Shown one piece after another: positions 21,041 to 30,560 of a stretch of DNA of 64,000 nucleotides. The notes beneath the pieces are model-generated. The model did no database searches. It was given only the letters and a program-made list of their open reading frames with translations, and was not told the DNA's origin. This DNA is from Jeotgalicoccus psychrophilus DSM 19085. GTDB lineage: Bacteria; Bacillota; Bacilli; Staphylococcales; Salinicoccaceae. Numbering within the stretch: the first letter of the stretch is position 1; every line of letters starts with the position of its first letter. Position numbers and translations under genes: made by a program. The DNA lies in assembly GCF_000425845.1 (NCBI RefSeq), contig NZ_KE384464.1, positions 180,970-244,969 on the forward strand, in the 5' to 3' direction.

Positions 21041-22281
21041 TGTCTAAAAGGAGAGTTGTAATTACCGGTGCAGGGGCATTGACACCGATTGGTAATACAG
21101 CAAAGGAAACGTGGCAGAATGCATTAGCGGGTAAAAATGGTATAGCAGAAATTACAAACATCGATACGGCACAGTTTAATGTTCATATCGGCGGAGAAGT
21201 AAAAAACTTAAATGTTGAAGATTTTATCGAGAGAAAAGAAGCACGTAAAATGGACAAGTTCACGCAGTTTGCTGTTATTGCGGCAGAAGAAGCGGTAAAA
21301 GATTCAGGGCTTGAAATAAACGACAGCAACGCCGACAGAATTGGCGTGTGGATCGGTTCCGGTATCGGCGGAATTCAGTCGCTGGAAGAAGGCTTTATCG
21401 CGCTGACGACTAAAGGCCCAAGACGAGTCAGTCCGTTCTTCGTTCCGATGATGATTCCGGATATGGCGAGCGGCCAGGTATCCATTCGTGAAGGTGCGAA
21501 GGGACCAAACGGCGCAACGGTAACAGCATGTGCAACCGGTACGAATTCTATCGGTGATGCATTTAAAATTATCGAACGCGGTCAGGCGGATGCGATGATA
21601 ACGGGCGGTACTGAAGCACCAATTACTAATATGGGTGTCGCAGGATTCCAGGCGAACAGAGCATTATCAAATTCAAACGACCCTGAATACGCATCGCGTC
21701 CATTCTCTGCAGACAGAGACGGATTCGTTATTGCTGAAGGCGCAGGTATCGTTGTAATAGAAGAACTTGAACACGCGAAAGCACGCGGTGCACAGATTTA
21801 CGCTGAAATTGTCGGTTACGGCTCAACAGGTGACGCACACCACATTACAGCACCGGCACCAAACGGTGAAGGCGGCGCACGCGCAATGAAAGAAGCATTG
21901 AAAGATGCAGGGATTGAACCTGAAGAAGTGCAGTACATTAACGCACATGGTACGAGCACGCCGTACAATGATGAATTTGAGACAATGGCAATCCGTACGG
22001 TCTTTAAAGAACACGCGGATAATCTTTTTGTGAACTCGACTAAATCAATGACGGGCCACATGCTCGGCGGTGCAGGCGGTATGGAAGCAATCATTACTGC
22101 CTACAGTCTGCGTGAAGGGAAAATTCACCCGACAATCAACTTAACAAATCAGGCACCGGAATGTGATCTTAACTACGTGCCGAACGGTGTGGAAAAGGCT
22201 GACCTTAAATATGCTGTATCAAACAGCTTAGGTTTCGGCGGGCACAATGCATCGTTAGTATTTAAAAAATACGAAGACTAA
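21040..22281 (+). CDS. fabF: 3-oxoacyl-ACP synthase II
   Basis: FabF carries out the elongating condensations of type II fatty acid synthesis. The 413 residues include nucleophile Cys164 in [12 protein letters not shown], the two catalytic histidines in [11 protein letters not shown] and [11 protein letters not shown], and the conserved Lys in [17 protein letters not shown]. The gene starts in the TAATG overlap with fabH, under the same FapR-controlled promoter. Confidence 0.96.
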   Translation: MSKRRVVITGAGALTPIGNTAKETWQNALAGKNGIAEITNIDTAQFNVHIGGEVKNLNVEDFIERKEARKMDKFTQFAVIAAEEAVKDSGLEINDSNADRIGVWIGSGIGGIQSLEEGFIALTTKGPRRVSPFFVPMMIPDMASGQVSIREGAKGPNGATVTACATGTNSIGDAFKIIERGQADAMITGGTEAPITNMGVAGFQANRALSNSNDPEYASRPFSADRDGFVIAEGAGIVVIEELEHAKARGAQIYAEIVGYGSTGDAHHITAPAPNGEGGARAMKEALKDAGIEPEEVQYINAHGTSTPYNDEFETMAIRTVFKEHADNLFVNSTKSMTGHMLGGAGGMEAIITAYSLREGKIHPTINLTNQAPECDLNYVPNGVEKADLKYAVSNSLGFGGHNASLVFKKYED

Positions 22282-22293
22282 AAATATATTTTG

Positions 22294-22331
22294 AAGCACG
22301 TTCTGCCTCGGGTGGAGCGTGCTTTTTTTGG
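22294..22331 (+). terminator. Terminator of fabH-fabF
   Basis: AAGCACG (22294-22300) pairs with CGTGCTT (22318-22324); the interior pairs further with wobbles. It is followed by TTTTTTGG. Confidence 0.85.
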
Positions 22332-22385
22332 TTTGTGCGGATGTTTGGTGTTTGCTCCGCAATGAGACACCGCTTACCCACAAAA

Positions 22386-22417
22386 AATCCTGACAGAATC
22401 AAAGTTCTGTCAGGATT
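22386..22417 (-). terminator. Terminator of trpS
   Basis: AATCCTGACAGAA (22386-22398) pairs perfectly with TTCTGTCAGGATT (22405-22417), 6 bp past the trpS stop on the minus strand, then a U-rich stretch. Confidence 0.9.
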
Positions 22418-22422
22418 ACTTA

Positions 22423-23433
<1,011 letters not shown>

Positions 23434-23804
23434 CTACATAGTTTTAGTTAGTATCTTAATATTAATACTCTTTTAGCAGTTGTGCAATCACGTGGAGAAT
23501 TTAACATAAATATATGTCAAATTAAATGGTGATTATACAGTATTCATACGTTAGTACTATATACTTTGACCAATTTTGATGTTATTATAAGTATAAGGTA
23601 ACTAAGTTGAAGACAGTAATATTTAATGTCAGATTAATTAATAATTTTTAAGATTATTACAATATTCTCATTTTATTTTAATGTTTGTTGCCTATAATAA
23701 GAATTGTCAACAAGAGGCAGAGTTACATACTGGTGAGATGTTTAAAGGTTGCTTTAAACGGGTATAGACTCTTGTTAGAAATAAAAAATTGGAGTGTGAG
23801 TTAC
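23434..23804. other. Divergent intergenic region between trpS and spx
   Basis: This 371-bp AT-rich region carries the promoters of both divergent genes. A TTGACC (23566-23571) is followed by TATAA-like boxes around 23586-23597, but with non-ideal spacing of 14 or 20 bp. An open frame joining spx from 23685 has no ribosome-binding site. No RNA gene or repeat was recognised. Confidence 0.5.
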
Positions 23805-24203
23805 ATGGTAGTACTATTTACTTCTCCAAGTTGTACGTCATGTCGTAAGGCAAAAGCATGGTTGCAGGAAAACGATATTCCTTATACGGAACGCAATGTA
23901 TTTTCTGAACCGTTAACTTTAGACGAAGTTAAATCTATTTTAAGAATGACAGAGTACGGGACTGAAGAAATTATCTCGACTCGCTCTAAAACTTTCCAAA
24001 AATTAAATGTTGATATTGAAAGCCTTCCTATGAATGAGCTGTATACTTTAATTATGGAGAACCCTGGATTATTGAGACGTCCAATTATTATGGATGAAAA
24101 ACGTTTACAAGTGGGCTACAACGAAGATGAGATCAGACGCTTTTTGCCACGCAGTATTAGAACATTGCATCTAATCGAAGCTAAACGCCTAGCAGAACTA
24201 TAA
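23805..24203 (+). CDS. spx: Global thiol-stress regulator Spx
   Basis: Spx binds the RNA polymerase alpha subunit and redirects transcription under disulfide stress. The 132-residue protein has the redox switch Cys10-x-x-Cys13 (SPSCTSC), the ArsC-like fold, and the typical [12 protein letters not shown] and [26 protein letters not shown] segments. It starts at ATG 23805, 10 bp after GGAG; upstream in-frame codons lack a ribosome-binding site. Its degradation adaptor yjbH is 9 kb downstream, and mecA follows spx as in Bacillus and Staphylococcus. Confidence 0.97.
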   Translation: MVVLFTSPSCTSCRKAKAWLQENDIPYTERNVFSEPLTLDEVKSILRMTEYGTEEIISTRSKTFQKLNVDIESLPMNELYTLIMENPGLLRRPIIMDEKRLQVGYNEDEIRRFLPRSIRTLHLIEAKRLAEL

Positions 24204-24250
24204 TTTAATATAAGTACGATGATTAATTTGATATATGTATGAAGTTCAGT

Positions 24251-24287
24251 ACGCCTGCAGATGATTTGCTATCTGCGGGCGTTTTAA
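24251..24287 (+). terminator. Terminator of spx
   Basis: ACGCCTGCAGAT (24251-24262) pairs with ATCTGCGGGCGT (24271-24282), with one T-G pair, then TTTTAAC. Confidence 0.85.
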
Positions 24288-24375
24288 CATATAATAATAA
24301 GACAAATCTAAAATTTGGTATTATATTGTAATCCTTAGTATAATAAGCAGAAATGATGGTAAGGGAGTGAGCAGG

Positions 24376-25047
24376 ATGAGAATTGAAAGAGTGAACGACT
24401 CGACCATTAAATTCTTTTTAACATACAGCGATATAGAAAGCCGAGGCTTTAATAAAGAAGATTTATGGATGAACCGTCAGCGCGGCGAAGAATTTTTCTG
24501 GACGATTATGGACGAAGTAAACAACGAGCAAACTGATGATTTTGCTATGGATGGTCCATTATGGATTCAAGTGCACGCGTTCGACAAAGGTATAGAAGTC
24601 GTTGTGTCTAAGTCCCAGAATGAACATGATCCGTATGGCATGGAGCCTTATGCCATGAATATTGAAAACCGGGAAATCGAGTCATTTATCGATAAAACCA
24701 TCGATGAACGTAAAACTGACAACACTAATAATTTTGATGTTCCAGTCATTAATGAGCCGCTGATGGTTTACTTTAATGACTTTGAAAATCTAATAAAATA
24801 TACTCATGAAGTTGAAGTAGATGAAACATTGTATGAAGATTTACTTTATGTACTTGATGGTAAATATTATTATCAGGTCTTCTTTGACTACAGAACGCAT
24901 TTTGACAGTATGGAAGGTATTGAATCAAAGCTGCTGGAATACAGTGAGCCGACTTCGATTGCCAGTGCCTTACTGGATGAATATGGAAAAATTATAATGA
25001 GTAATAACGTTCGTGCACAGGTAAGAAGATATTTTCAGGAAAATTAA
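24376..25047 (+). CDS. mecA: Adaptor protein MecA
   Basis: MecA targets proteins such as ComK and ComS-related factors to the ClpCP protease and regulates competence. The 223 residues begin MRIERVNDSTIKFFLTYSDI at ATG 24376, 8 bp after GGGAG; the family start is the same. The N-terminal substrate-binding half is followed by an acidic middle and a C-terminal ClpC-binding domain (VYFNDFENLIKYTHEVE onward). Since comK is encoded 31 kb downstream, the substrate-adaptor pair is present in this window. Confidence 0.95.
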   Translation: MRIERVNDSTIKFFLTYSDIESRGFNKEDLWMNRQRGEEFFWTIMDEVNNEQTDDFAMDGPLWIQVHAFDKGIEVVVSKSQNEHDPYGMEPYAMNIENREIESFIDKTIDERKTDNTNNFDVPVINEPLMVYFNDFENLIKYTHEVEVDETLYEDLLYVLDGKYYYQVFFDYRTHFDSMEGIESKLLEYSEPTSIASALLDEYGKIIMSNNVRAQVRRYFQEN

Positions 25048-25069
25048 TTAACTTGTACGAAAAAAAAAT

Positions 25070-25112
25070 AAAACCTCCTTTTTCCCTATATATAGGTAAA
25101 GGAGGTTTTTTT
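25070..25112 (+). terminator. mecA terminator-like hairpin that includes the coiA ribosome-binding site
   Basis: Bases 25070-25081 (AAAACCTCCTTT) pair with 25098-25109 (AAAGGAGGTTTT); an inner palindrome CCTATATATAGG extends the stem. Seven T follow, as in an intrinsic terminator. The right arm is the GGAGG ribosome-binding site of coiA (ATG at 25113), so folding would both terminate read-through from mecA and hide the coiA initiation site. Confidence 0.85.
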
Positions 25113-26087
25113 ATGTATATTGCAAATGATGAACAGGGTACACAGATTTTAGCACATAATGCAGTGAAAAACGGAAGGTATTATTGTCCTGTCTGCGACA
25201 CACCGGTCGTCCTGAAAGCTGGAAGCGTGAAGGTTCCGCACTTTTCACACCATCATATTTTGCAGTGCAGCAGGTATTTATACAAAAGAGAGTCATTGCT
25301 GCATTTAAAATTGAAACATGATTTATATTTGGAGCTGAACCGATTCTACGTCACAGCAATGGAATATTACCTTGAAAGTATCGAGCAGATACCGGACCTG
25401 CTTATAGAGCAGCGTCTTGCTCTTGAAATTCAGTTATCGAGAATCAGTCCGGAATTAATTCTGTCGCGTACAGCGGGGTATTATAAGCTCGGTATGCGTG
25501 TGATGTGGCTGCTTGATGAAAAGGAAATCAAAACGGAAGGTCTTCACGTCTATTTAAATCATTTTCAGCTGTCGACAATGACGAATGATATTGTCTATAC
25601 GGTAAATCCGGACACACTGATCGTTACCGCATGGCATATCGGTCATACAGCTGGTCTCAACCGCTTTACGTTTAAAAAAGAAAATATCGAGCTGCATGAA
25701 ATACTCACATATGTCAAAAGTGATGTGTGGGACGAAACCTATACACTTACGAGAGGGACTGTGAAGAAGATAATCCAGCGGGAAAAGGCTCAGAAATCAG
25801 TACTTAATCCGACTTTAACCTATATGTATCAGCTGGGTCTGACACCGGATACGCTGCCTGCATTTCTTTATATTACCAGTTTTGAAGAAAGATATATTAT
25901 AAACTCTCCAATCGAATGGAAATTATATATTTATTACCATTTATCGATGGGTATTTTTGATCGTGAAAAGTTTTTTCACTTTATAAAATTAAGAGCTATC
26001 TCAGATATTCCTAATAAAAAAACGCTTGTTCAGTCATTATTAACTTTTTATTTAAAAGTTTTTCGGTTTTCGAAAGATATTGCTTGA
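25113..26087 (+). CDS. coiA: Competence protein CoiA
   Basis: CoiA is a cytoplasmic nuclease-like protein needed for processing of taken-up DNA in transformation. The 324 residues start at ATG 25113, 7 bp after GGAGG; a longer frame from 25053 runs through the hairpin and is unlikely. The N-terminal zinc-finger-like CPVCDTPVVLKAGSVKVPHFSH and the restriction-endonuclease-like EIQLS motif (LALEIQLSRISPELIL) are family features. Expression appears tightly restricted by the hairpin just upstream. Confidence 0.92.
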   Translation: MYIANDEQGTQILAHNAVKNGRYYCPVCDTPVVLKAGSVKVPHFSHHHILQCSRYLYKRESLLHLKLKHDLYLELNRFYVTAMEYYLESIEQIPDLLIEQRLALEIQLSRISPELILSRTAGYYKLGMRVMWLLDEKEIKTEGLHVYLNHFQLSTMTNDIVYTVNPDTLIVTAWHIGHTAGLNRFTFKKENIELHEILTYVKSDVWDETYTLTRGTVKKIIQREKAQKSVLNPTLTYMYQLGLTPDTLPAFLYITSFEERYIINSPIEWKLYIYYHLSMGIFDREKFFHFIKLRAISDIPNKKTLVQSLLTFYLKVFRFSKDIA

Positions 26088-26142
26088 ATTAAGAATAAAT
26101 TATTGAGAAAATTGTGTTACTAATAAACGGAGGTTTTTATTT

Positions 26143-27948
26143 ATGGGGAAATTAATTACTAGAGAAGAACAACAGCTGGAAAATACATGGGACTTAACGA
26201 CAATTTTTAAATCTGATGAAGATTTCGATGCGGCGTACAAAGCGCTTGAAAATAAGATTGCCGATAATAACCAATTCAAAGACGGTTTTGATTCTGCAGA
26301 AAAACTCGCGGATGCGCTTGAACTGGAAAGATCACTTGATACAGAACTTGGGCAGCTTTTTGTTTACGCTCACTTAAAACACGATCAGGATACTTCAAAT
26401 GATACTTACAGCGCACTTGAAAGCCGTGCAAGATCACTTGCTGTTAAATATTCAACAGCGTGGAGCTTCCTCGTACCGGCAATTATGGCAATTCCGGAAG
26501 AGACATTAAAAGAATACGCTGACCACGAACGTCTCAGCGAATTTAAATTTGACCTGGAAAAACTGAACAAACAGCGTCCGCACATTTTAAGCGATAAAGA
26601 AGAACATATTATTGCACAGGCTGGAGAAGTAATGCACACGCCGACGCAGGTTTACGGTATGTTCAACAACGCGGATGTCGACTTTAAGCCTGCAGTGGAC
26701 AAGGACGGCAAAGAGCATGAATTGACTCAGGGCAACTACGTAGAAATGCTGAAATCATCAGACAGAACTCTGCGTGAATCTGCTTATAATAATTTATATG
26801 GTGAATACAATAAATTTAAAAACACACTCAGTCAGACGCTTGCAGGGGTCGTGAGTACACATGCATTCAGTGCGGATGTCAGAGGCTATGATTCAAGCCG
26901 TCACCAGGCATTATCAAATAACCATATTCCTGAATCGGTGTATGACAACTTAGTTAATACAGTTAACGACAATATGCACCTGCTGCACCGCTATACTGAA
27001 CTGCGCAAGAAGTTCTTGAATGTTGACGAACTGAAAATGTACGATATGTACGTGCCGTTAGTCGAGGACACAGATTTCGATATGACATACGATAACGCAA
27101 AAGAATGGCTCGTTAATGCACTTCAGCCGCTTGGTGAGGAGTATGTGAACATCGTTAAAGAAGGACTTGAGAGTCGCTGGGTAGACGTCTATGAGAACAA
27201 AGGGAAACGTACAGGTGCGTATTCATCGGGGACATACGGCACCAATCCTTTTATCCTGATGAACTGGCAGGACAATGTAAATAATCTGTTCACACTGGCA
27301 CACGAGTTTGGACATTCTGTGCACAGTTATTACTCACGTCAGAACCAGCCTGCAAATACGAGCGGTTATTCTATATTTGTCGCAGAAGTTGCGAGTACTT
27401 TTAATGAGGCACTCCTTGCAGATTATATGTTTAAGAAACTTGACGATAAAAAACAGCAGCTCTATTTACTGAATGAACAGCTTGAAGGATTCAGAGGCAC
27501 TGTTTTCCGCCAGACGATGTTTGCGGAATTTGAACATGCAATTCATGTAATGAAAGAATCTGGCGAACCGCTGACTGCCGGGAAGCTGAGCGAAGTATAC
27601 GGGAAACTTAATAAGAAGTACTTCGGTGAAGCGGTTAATTACGACGAAGCGATTGAAGTAGAGTGGGCAAGAATTCCACATTTCTATATGAATTATTACG
27701 TTTATCAATATGCTACAGGTTATGCTGCTGCAGCGAGTCTGTCAAAACAAGTACTGGAAGAAGGAGAACAGACAGCACAGCGTTATATTAATGAGTTCCT
27801 GAAAAAAGGCTCATCAAATTACCCGATTGAAATATTAAAAAATGCCGGAGTCGACATGACAACGAGCGAACCGATTGAAAATGCACTGGAAGTTTTTGAA
27901 GCACAATTGACAAAATTTGAAGAATTACTCACTGATTTAGAAAAATAA
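26143..27948 (+). CDS. pepF: Oligoendopeptidase F
   Basis: PepF is a cytoplasmic M3-family zinc peptidase that cleaves peptides of about 7-17 residues and so acts downstream of oligopeptide uptake. The 601 residues contain HEFGH (His387, Glu388, His391) with the downstream zinc ligand Glu in FVAEVASTFNEALL. CGGAGG lies 9 bp before the ATG. It follows coiA as in staphylococci. Confidence 0.95.
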   Translation: MGKLITREEQQLENTWDLTTIFKSDEDFDAAYKALENKIADNNQFKDGFDSAEKLADALELERSLDTELGQLFVYAHLKHDQDTSNDTYSALESRARSLAVKYSTAWSFLVPAIMAIPEETLKEYADHERLSEFKFDLEKLNKQRPHILSDKEEHIIAQAGEVMHTPTQVYGMFNNADVDFKPAVDKDGKEHELTQGNYVEMLKSSDRTLRESAYNNLYGEYNKFKNTLSQTLAGVVSTHAFSADVRGYDSSRHQALSNNHIPESVYDNLVNTVNDNMHLLHRYTELRKKFLNVDELKMYDMYVPLVEDTDFDMTYDNAKEWLVNALQPLGEEYVNIVKEGLESRWVDVYENKGKRTGAYSSGTYGTNPFILMNWQDNVNNLFTLAHEFGHSVHSYYSRQNQPANTSGYSIFVAEVASTFNEALLADYMFKKLDDKKQQLYLLNEQLEGFRGTVFRQTMFAEFEHAIHVMKESGEPLTAGKLSEVYGKLNKKYFGEAVNYDEAIEVEWARIPHFYMNYYVYQYATGYAAAASLSKQVLEEGEQTAQRYINEFLKKGSSNYPIEILKNAGVDMTTSEPIENALEVFEAQLTKFEELLTDLEK

Positions 27949-28000
27949 GTATGTGAATTCGTTTACATTATGACAATAATGTGAAAAACTGTTCAAAGTG

Positions 28001-28029
28001 TTGCTTGAGGCTTATTACCATGCTATATT
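28001..28029 (+). promoter_or_regulatory. Promoter of the RsaE/RoxS small RNA
   Basis: TTGCTT (28001-28006) is 17 bp from TATATT (28024-28029), which carries an extended -10 TGC directly upstream. The predicted start is near 28036. Confidence 0.85.
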
Positions 28030-28035
28030 TAACTC

Positions 28036-28139
28036 ATGAAAATTTTATCACTGAAACATACCCCTTTGTTAACAGTGAAAAATTTCTCCCATCCCCTTTG
28101 TTTGAGTAGCACATTATAGAAGATGTGCTACTTTTTTTA
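28036..28139 (+). ncRNA. rsaE: Small regulatory RNA RsaE (RoxS)
   Basis: The transcript of about 100 nt contains two CCCCTTTG blocks (28061-28068 and 28093-28100) joined by the GTGAAAAATTTCTCCCAT segment (28074-28092). This closely matches my recollection of the highly conserved core of S. aureus RsaE and B. subtilis RoxS. It ends in a strong terminator. The location downstream of pepF also matches S. aureus. RsaE/RoxS pairs through its C-rich loops with ribosome-binding sites of central metabolism genes and is induced by respiratory or nitric oxide stress through SrrAB/ResDE. Here it lies directly before a terminal oxidase operon. Confidence 0.93.
28106..28139 (+). terminator. RsaE terminator
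   Basis: GTAGCACAT (28106-28114) pairs with ATGTGCTAC (28123-28131), followed by seven T. Confidence 0.93.
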
Positions 28140-28170
28140 TGCGCATTTTTAACTGAATATTATAAATTAT

Positions 28171-28204
28171 AAAACCATCTGTGACATATGTCACAGATGG
28201 TTTT
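28171..28204. promoter_or_regulatory. 34-bp perfect palindrome with CRP/FNR-type box at the ba3 oxidase promoter
   Basis: Bases 28171-28204 form a perfect inverted repeat whose core TGTGACATATGTCACA (28180-28195) equals the TGTGA-N6-TCACA consensus for Crp-family regulators, including staphylococcal ArcR. The centre lies about 40 bp upstream of the start expected from the TATAAT at 28216-28221, a classical activator position replacing the -35 box. The outer arms plus T run also look like a terminator, so both readings are possible. Confidence 0.7.
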
Positions 28205-28215
28205 TTTTATTTATA

Positions 28216-28221
28216 TATAAT
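28216..28221 (+). promoter_or_regulatory. -10 box of the oxidase operon
   Basis: TATAAT without a recognisable -35 box at the right distance; that place is taken by the right arm of the palindrome. Start of transcription is expected near 28228. Confidence 0.6.
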
Positions 28222-28253
28222 TGAAGTAAGGAAATAATCAGGGAGGGACGTCT

Positions 28254-28403
28254 ATGAGTAAGGAAAACGAACAAAAAAATGAGCTCATCACCGATGACAA
28301 AGAATCGCTGAAGGGCACACTGTTTGCAACGATTGTATTCGTCGGAGGAGCCATAGTGTTATGGACACTCGTATTGCTCATATTATTTATTATGCGTTTT
28401 TAA
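28254..28403 (+). CDS. ba3-type cytochrome oxidase small subunit IIa
   Basis: A 49-residue protein with a charged N-terminus (MSKENEQKNELITDDKESLK) and one membrane helix (about 22-46). GGGAGGGA precedes the ATG with good spacing. A single-helix polypeptide encoded directly before subunit II is typical of ba3 (B-type) oxidases, where subunit IIa supplies the helix missing from the short subunit II. The downstream gene begins 18 bp later. Confidence 0.85.
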   Translation: MSKENEQKNELITDDKESLKGTLFATIVFVGGAIVLWTLVLLILFIMRF

Positions 28404-28421
28404 AAAGAGGGGGATCAGGAA

Positions 28422-28892
28422 ATGAAAATGCACAAATTTGAAGAAATCTGGCTAATTTTATCGGTAGCAGTAATTATTATTGCTATGGGTATTACAGGTT
28501 ATCAGGCATTTGCTCTCGGTATGGGACCGCCGAGTCATAAAGAAACGATAGATCCTGCACAGGTGGAAACGACAGCACCTTTTGATAATCCGGGAGTATA
28601 TGAAGTCGGAGACAATGAGTATGAAGTGGTTATGACGCTGGAAGCCTTCCAGTTTGTACCGAATGAAATTACAGTGCCAAAAGGTGCAGAAGTTACATTT
28701 ATTATGACATCGAAAGATGTGGTTCATGGTGTTAACGTGCCGCACACAAATTTAAATACGATGGTCATGCCCGGTCACATACAAAAAATTACACAGACAT
28801 TTCATGATTCAGAAGAATTCATTATGATTTGTAATGAATATTGCGGTACCGGACATAACATGATGTCCGCCACAATAACGGTGGAGGAGTGA
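28422..28892 (+). CDS. ba3-type cytochrome c oxidase subunit II
   Basis: This is the CuA-bearing subunit that receives electrons from cytochrome c. The 156-residue protein has a single N-terminal membrane anchor (about 9-30) and a cupredoxin domain exposed outside. The CuA ligands are complete: His102, Cys137, Cys141, His145 and Met148 (CNEYCGTGHNMM). The single anchor, rather than two, is characteristic of the B-type oxidases. It overlaps functionally with the short subunit IIa gene before it and precedes subunit I by 4 bp. Confidence 0.93.
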   Translation: MKMHKFEEIWLILSVAVIIIAMGITGYQAFALGMGPPSHKETIDPAQVETTAPFDNPGVYEVGDNEYEVVMTLEAFQFVPNEITVPKGAEVTFIMTSKDVVHGVNVPHTNLNTMVMPGHIQKITQTFHDSEEFIMICNEYCGTGHNMMSATITVEE

Positions 28893-28896
28893 TGGC

Positions 28897-30531
28897 ATGG
28901 AAAGCTTAAGAAAAGTACAGGTAAGTTCTCTGGCACTAACTAACTTTGCGGCCGCGTTCATCCTGCTTTTGCTTGGCGGATTGTTCGGATTAATTCAAGG
29001 ATTGAACAGAGCGGGAGTGCTTGAAATTGTCGGCGGGCTGAATTATTACGAACTGCTGACTGCACATGGTATCTTTTTAATTTTAGGTTTTACTACATTA
29101 TTTATGAACGGCTATCTGTATTCAGCTGTAGATTATGTGCTCGGCGGATTATCTAAAACCGTGAGAGTGCTCGGCTGGCTCAGTTTTTCGAGTTTTGTTG
29201 CAGGTGCACTGCTAGTTACAGTAATGGTACTTGCAGGCGAAGCAACGGTACTGTATACATTTTACGCACCGATGGCTGCCAGCCCGTGGTTCTACATCGG
29301 CCTCGTTTTCGTAGTACTGAGTATCTGGCTGTCCGCAGCAGGTGTATTTATCAGCGCATTCACATGGAAGAAGCGGAACAAAGGCAAACATCTTCCGCTG
29401 TTCGCATTCTTTGCAGTCGGGGTATACGTGCTCGTGACATTTGGTTCACTTGGCGTGACGTGGGAAGTATTAATGTTGATTCCATGGGCTTTCGGCTGGA
29501 CTGAGACGATAAACGTCCTGCTTACAAGAACGTTGTTCTGGAGCTTTGGACATACACTCGTTAACGTCTGGTATCTGGTTGCTGTATCTGCCTGGTACAT
29601 CGTGCTGCCAAAAGTAATCGGCGGTAAAATATTCAGCGATAGCCTCGCAAGACTCGTTGTGATTCTTATTGTAATTCTGAACGTGCCCGGAGGATTCCAC
29701 CACCAGATTGTGGACCCGGGATTCACTGAAGGCCTTAAGTTTATGCACTTATTTATGAGTCTCGCTATCGGGTTCCCTTCACTGATGACAGCATTTGCAC
29801 TGTTTGCAACGCTTGAGCGTGCAGGACGTAATAAAGGCGGCAAAGGTCTTTTCGGCTGGTTCTTTAAACTGCCGTGGAAAGACGTTCGCTTCATTACGAT
29901 AATGCTTGCGATGATTTCATTTATCTTCGGGGGAGCAGGGGGAATTGCGCAGACCAATAATCAGCTGAATCAAGTTGTTCACAACACGATGTGGGTTGTC
30001 GGTCATTTCCACGTCACTGTTGGAGTGGCCGTAGTCCTGACATTCTTCGGATTGATGTACTGGCTTATCCCGCATCTGTCGGGACGTATTATGACTTCGA
30101 AAATTCATAATCTAGGTATATGGCAGACGATGTTCTGGACAGTAGGAATGTTGTTCATGACAATCTCAATGTCAGCAGTTGGACTGATGGGGTCACCGCG
30201 CAGAACGGAGTATACAACATACGGTGATAGTGCAACAGCCCTCGGCTGGGATCCGTACCTGCTGTTTGTCGGTGCAGGCGGAACGCTGCTCTTTATCGGC
30301 GTTGTACTGATGGTTTATATAGTGTTTAACTTAATGTTCTTTGCACCAAAAGGTTATACGGAATTTATGGCAGCTTCTGATGAAGGTCTGCACCATACAC
30401 CAAAATGGACGGAAAACTGGGGACTGTGGGTCGTGCTTGCAATCGTTATTATATCTATGGGATATGTCGTGCCGATTATTGATATTATCGAAAATGCACC
30501 GCCGGGTTCACCGCCAATCAGAACATGGTAA
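28897..30531 (+). CDS. ba3-type cytochrome c oxidase subunit I
   Basis: The 544-residue polytopic protein (12 or more helices) reduces oxygen at the heme-CuB centre. The visible ligands are His in TAHGIFLILGF (low-spin heme), His in FGHTLVNVWY (CuB), the pair GGFHHQIVDPG (CuB), and VGHFHVTVG (heme a3 and low-spin heme). GHTLVNVWY in place of the usual HPEVYI identifies the B/ba3 branch, which lacks the crosslinked Tyr at the standard A-type place. The second gene of the core operon, it is followed by the Sco-like gene after 29 bp. Confidence 0.94.
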   Translation: MESLRKVQVSSLALTNFAAAFILLLLGGLFGLIQGLNRAGVLEIVGGLNYYELLTAHGIFLILGFTTLFMNGYLYSAVDYVLGGLSKTVRVLGWLSFSSFVAGALLVTVMVLAGEATVLYTFYAPMAASPWFYIGLVFVVLSIWLSAAGVFISAFTWKKRNKGKHLPLFAFFAVGVYVLVTFGSLGVTWEVLMLIPWAFGWTETINVLLTRTLFWSFGHTLVNVWYLVAVSAWYIVLPKVIGGKIFSDSLARLVVILIVILNVPGGFHHQIVDPGFTEGLKFMHLFMSLAIGFPSLMTAFALFATLERAGRNKGGKGLFGWFFKLPWKDVRFITIMLAMISFIFGGAGGIAQTNNQLNQVVHNTMWVVGHFHVTVGVAVVLTFFGLMYWLIPHLSGRIMTSKIHNLGIWQTMFWTVGMLFMTISMSAVGLMGSPRRTEYTTYGDSATALGWDPYLLFVGAGGTLLFIGVVLMVYIVFNLMFFAPKGYTEFMAASDEGLHHTPKWTENWGLWVVLAIVIISMGYVVPIIDIIENAPPGSPPIRTW

Positions 30532-30560
30532 TACGGAAATTTTAAAGGAGGATGGATACT

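Noticed and set aside
22340-22375. Possible diverged copy of the 41-bp repeat (reverse orientation, GTGTCTCAT in common)
   Set aside because: Only about ten bases match and no tandem period is present; a similar weak match at about 2660-2700 is even shorter.
23434-23700. T-box leader of trpS
   Set aside because: The conserved T-box bulge sequence and specifier-loop hairpins were not found on the minus strand.
27972-28000. Rex-type operator upstream of rsaE
   Set aside because: TGTGAA and TTCAAA half-sites are visible but the spacing is 6 instead of 4 bases and the outer bases do not match.
29292-29957. A 221-residue open frame antisense to oxidase subunit I
   Set aside because: It lies wholly inside a strongly supported gene, has no ribosome-binding site or family similarity, and its composition is that of a mirrored membrane protein.
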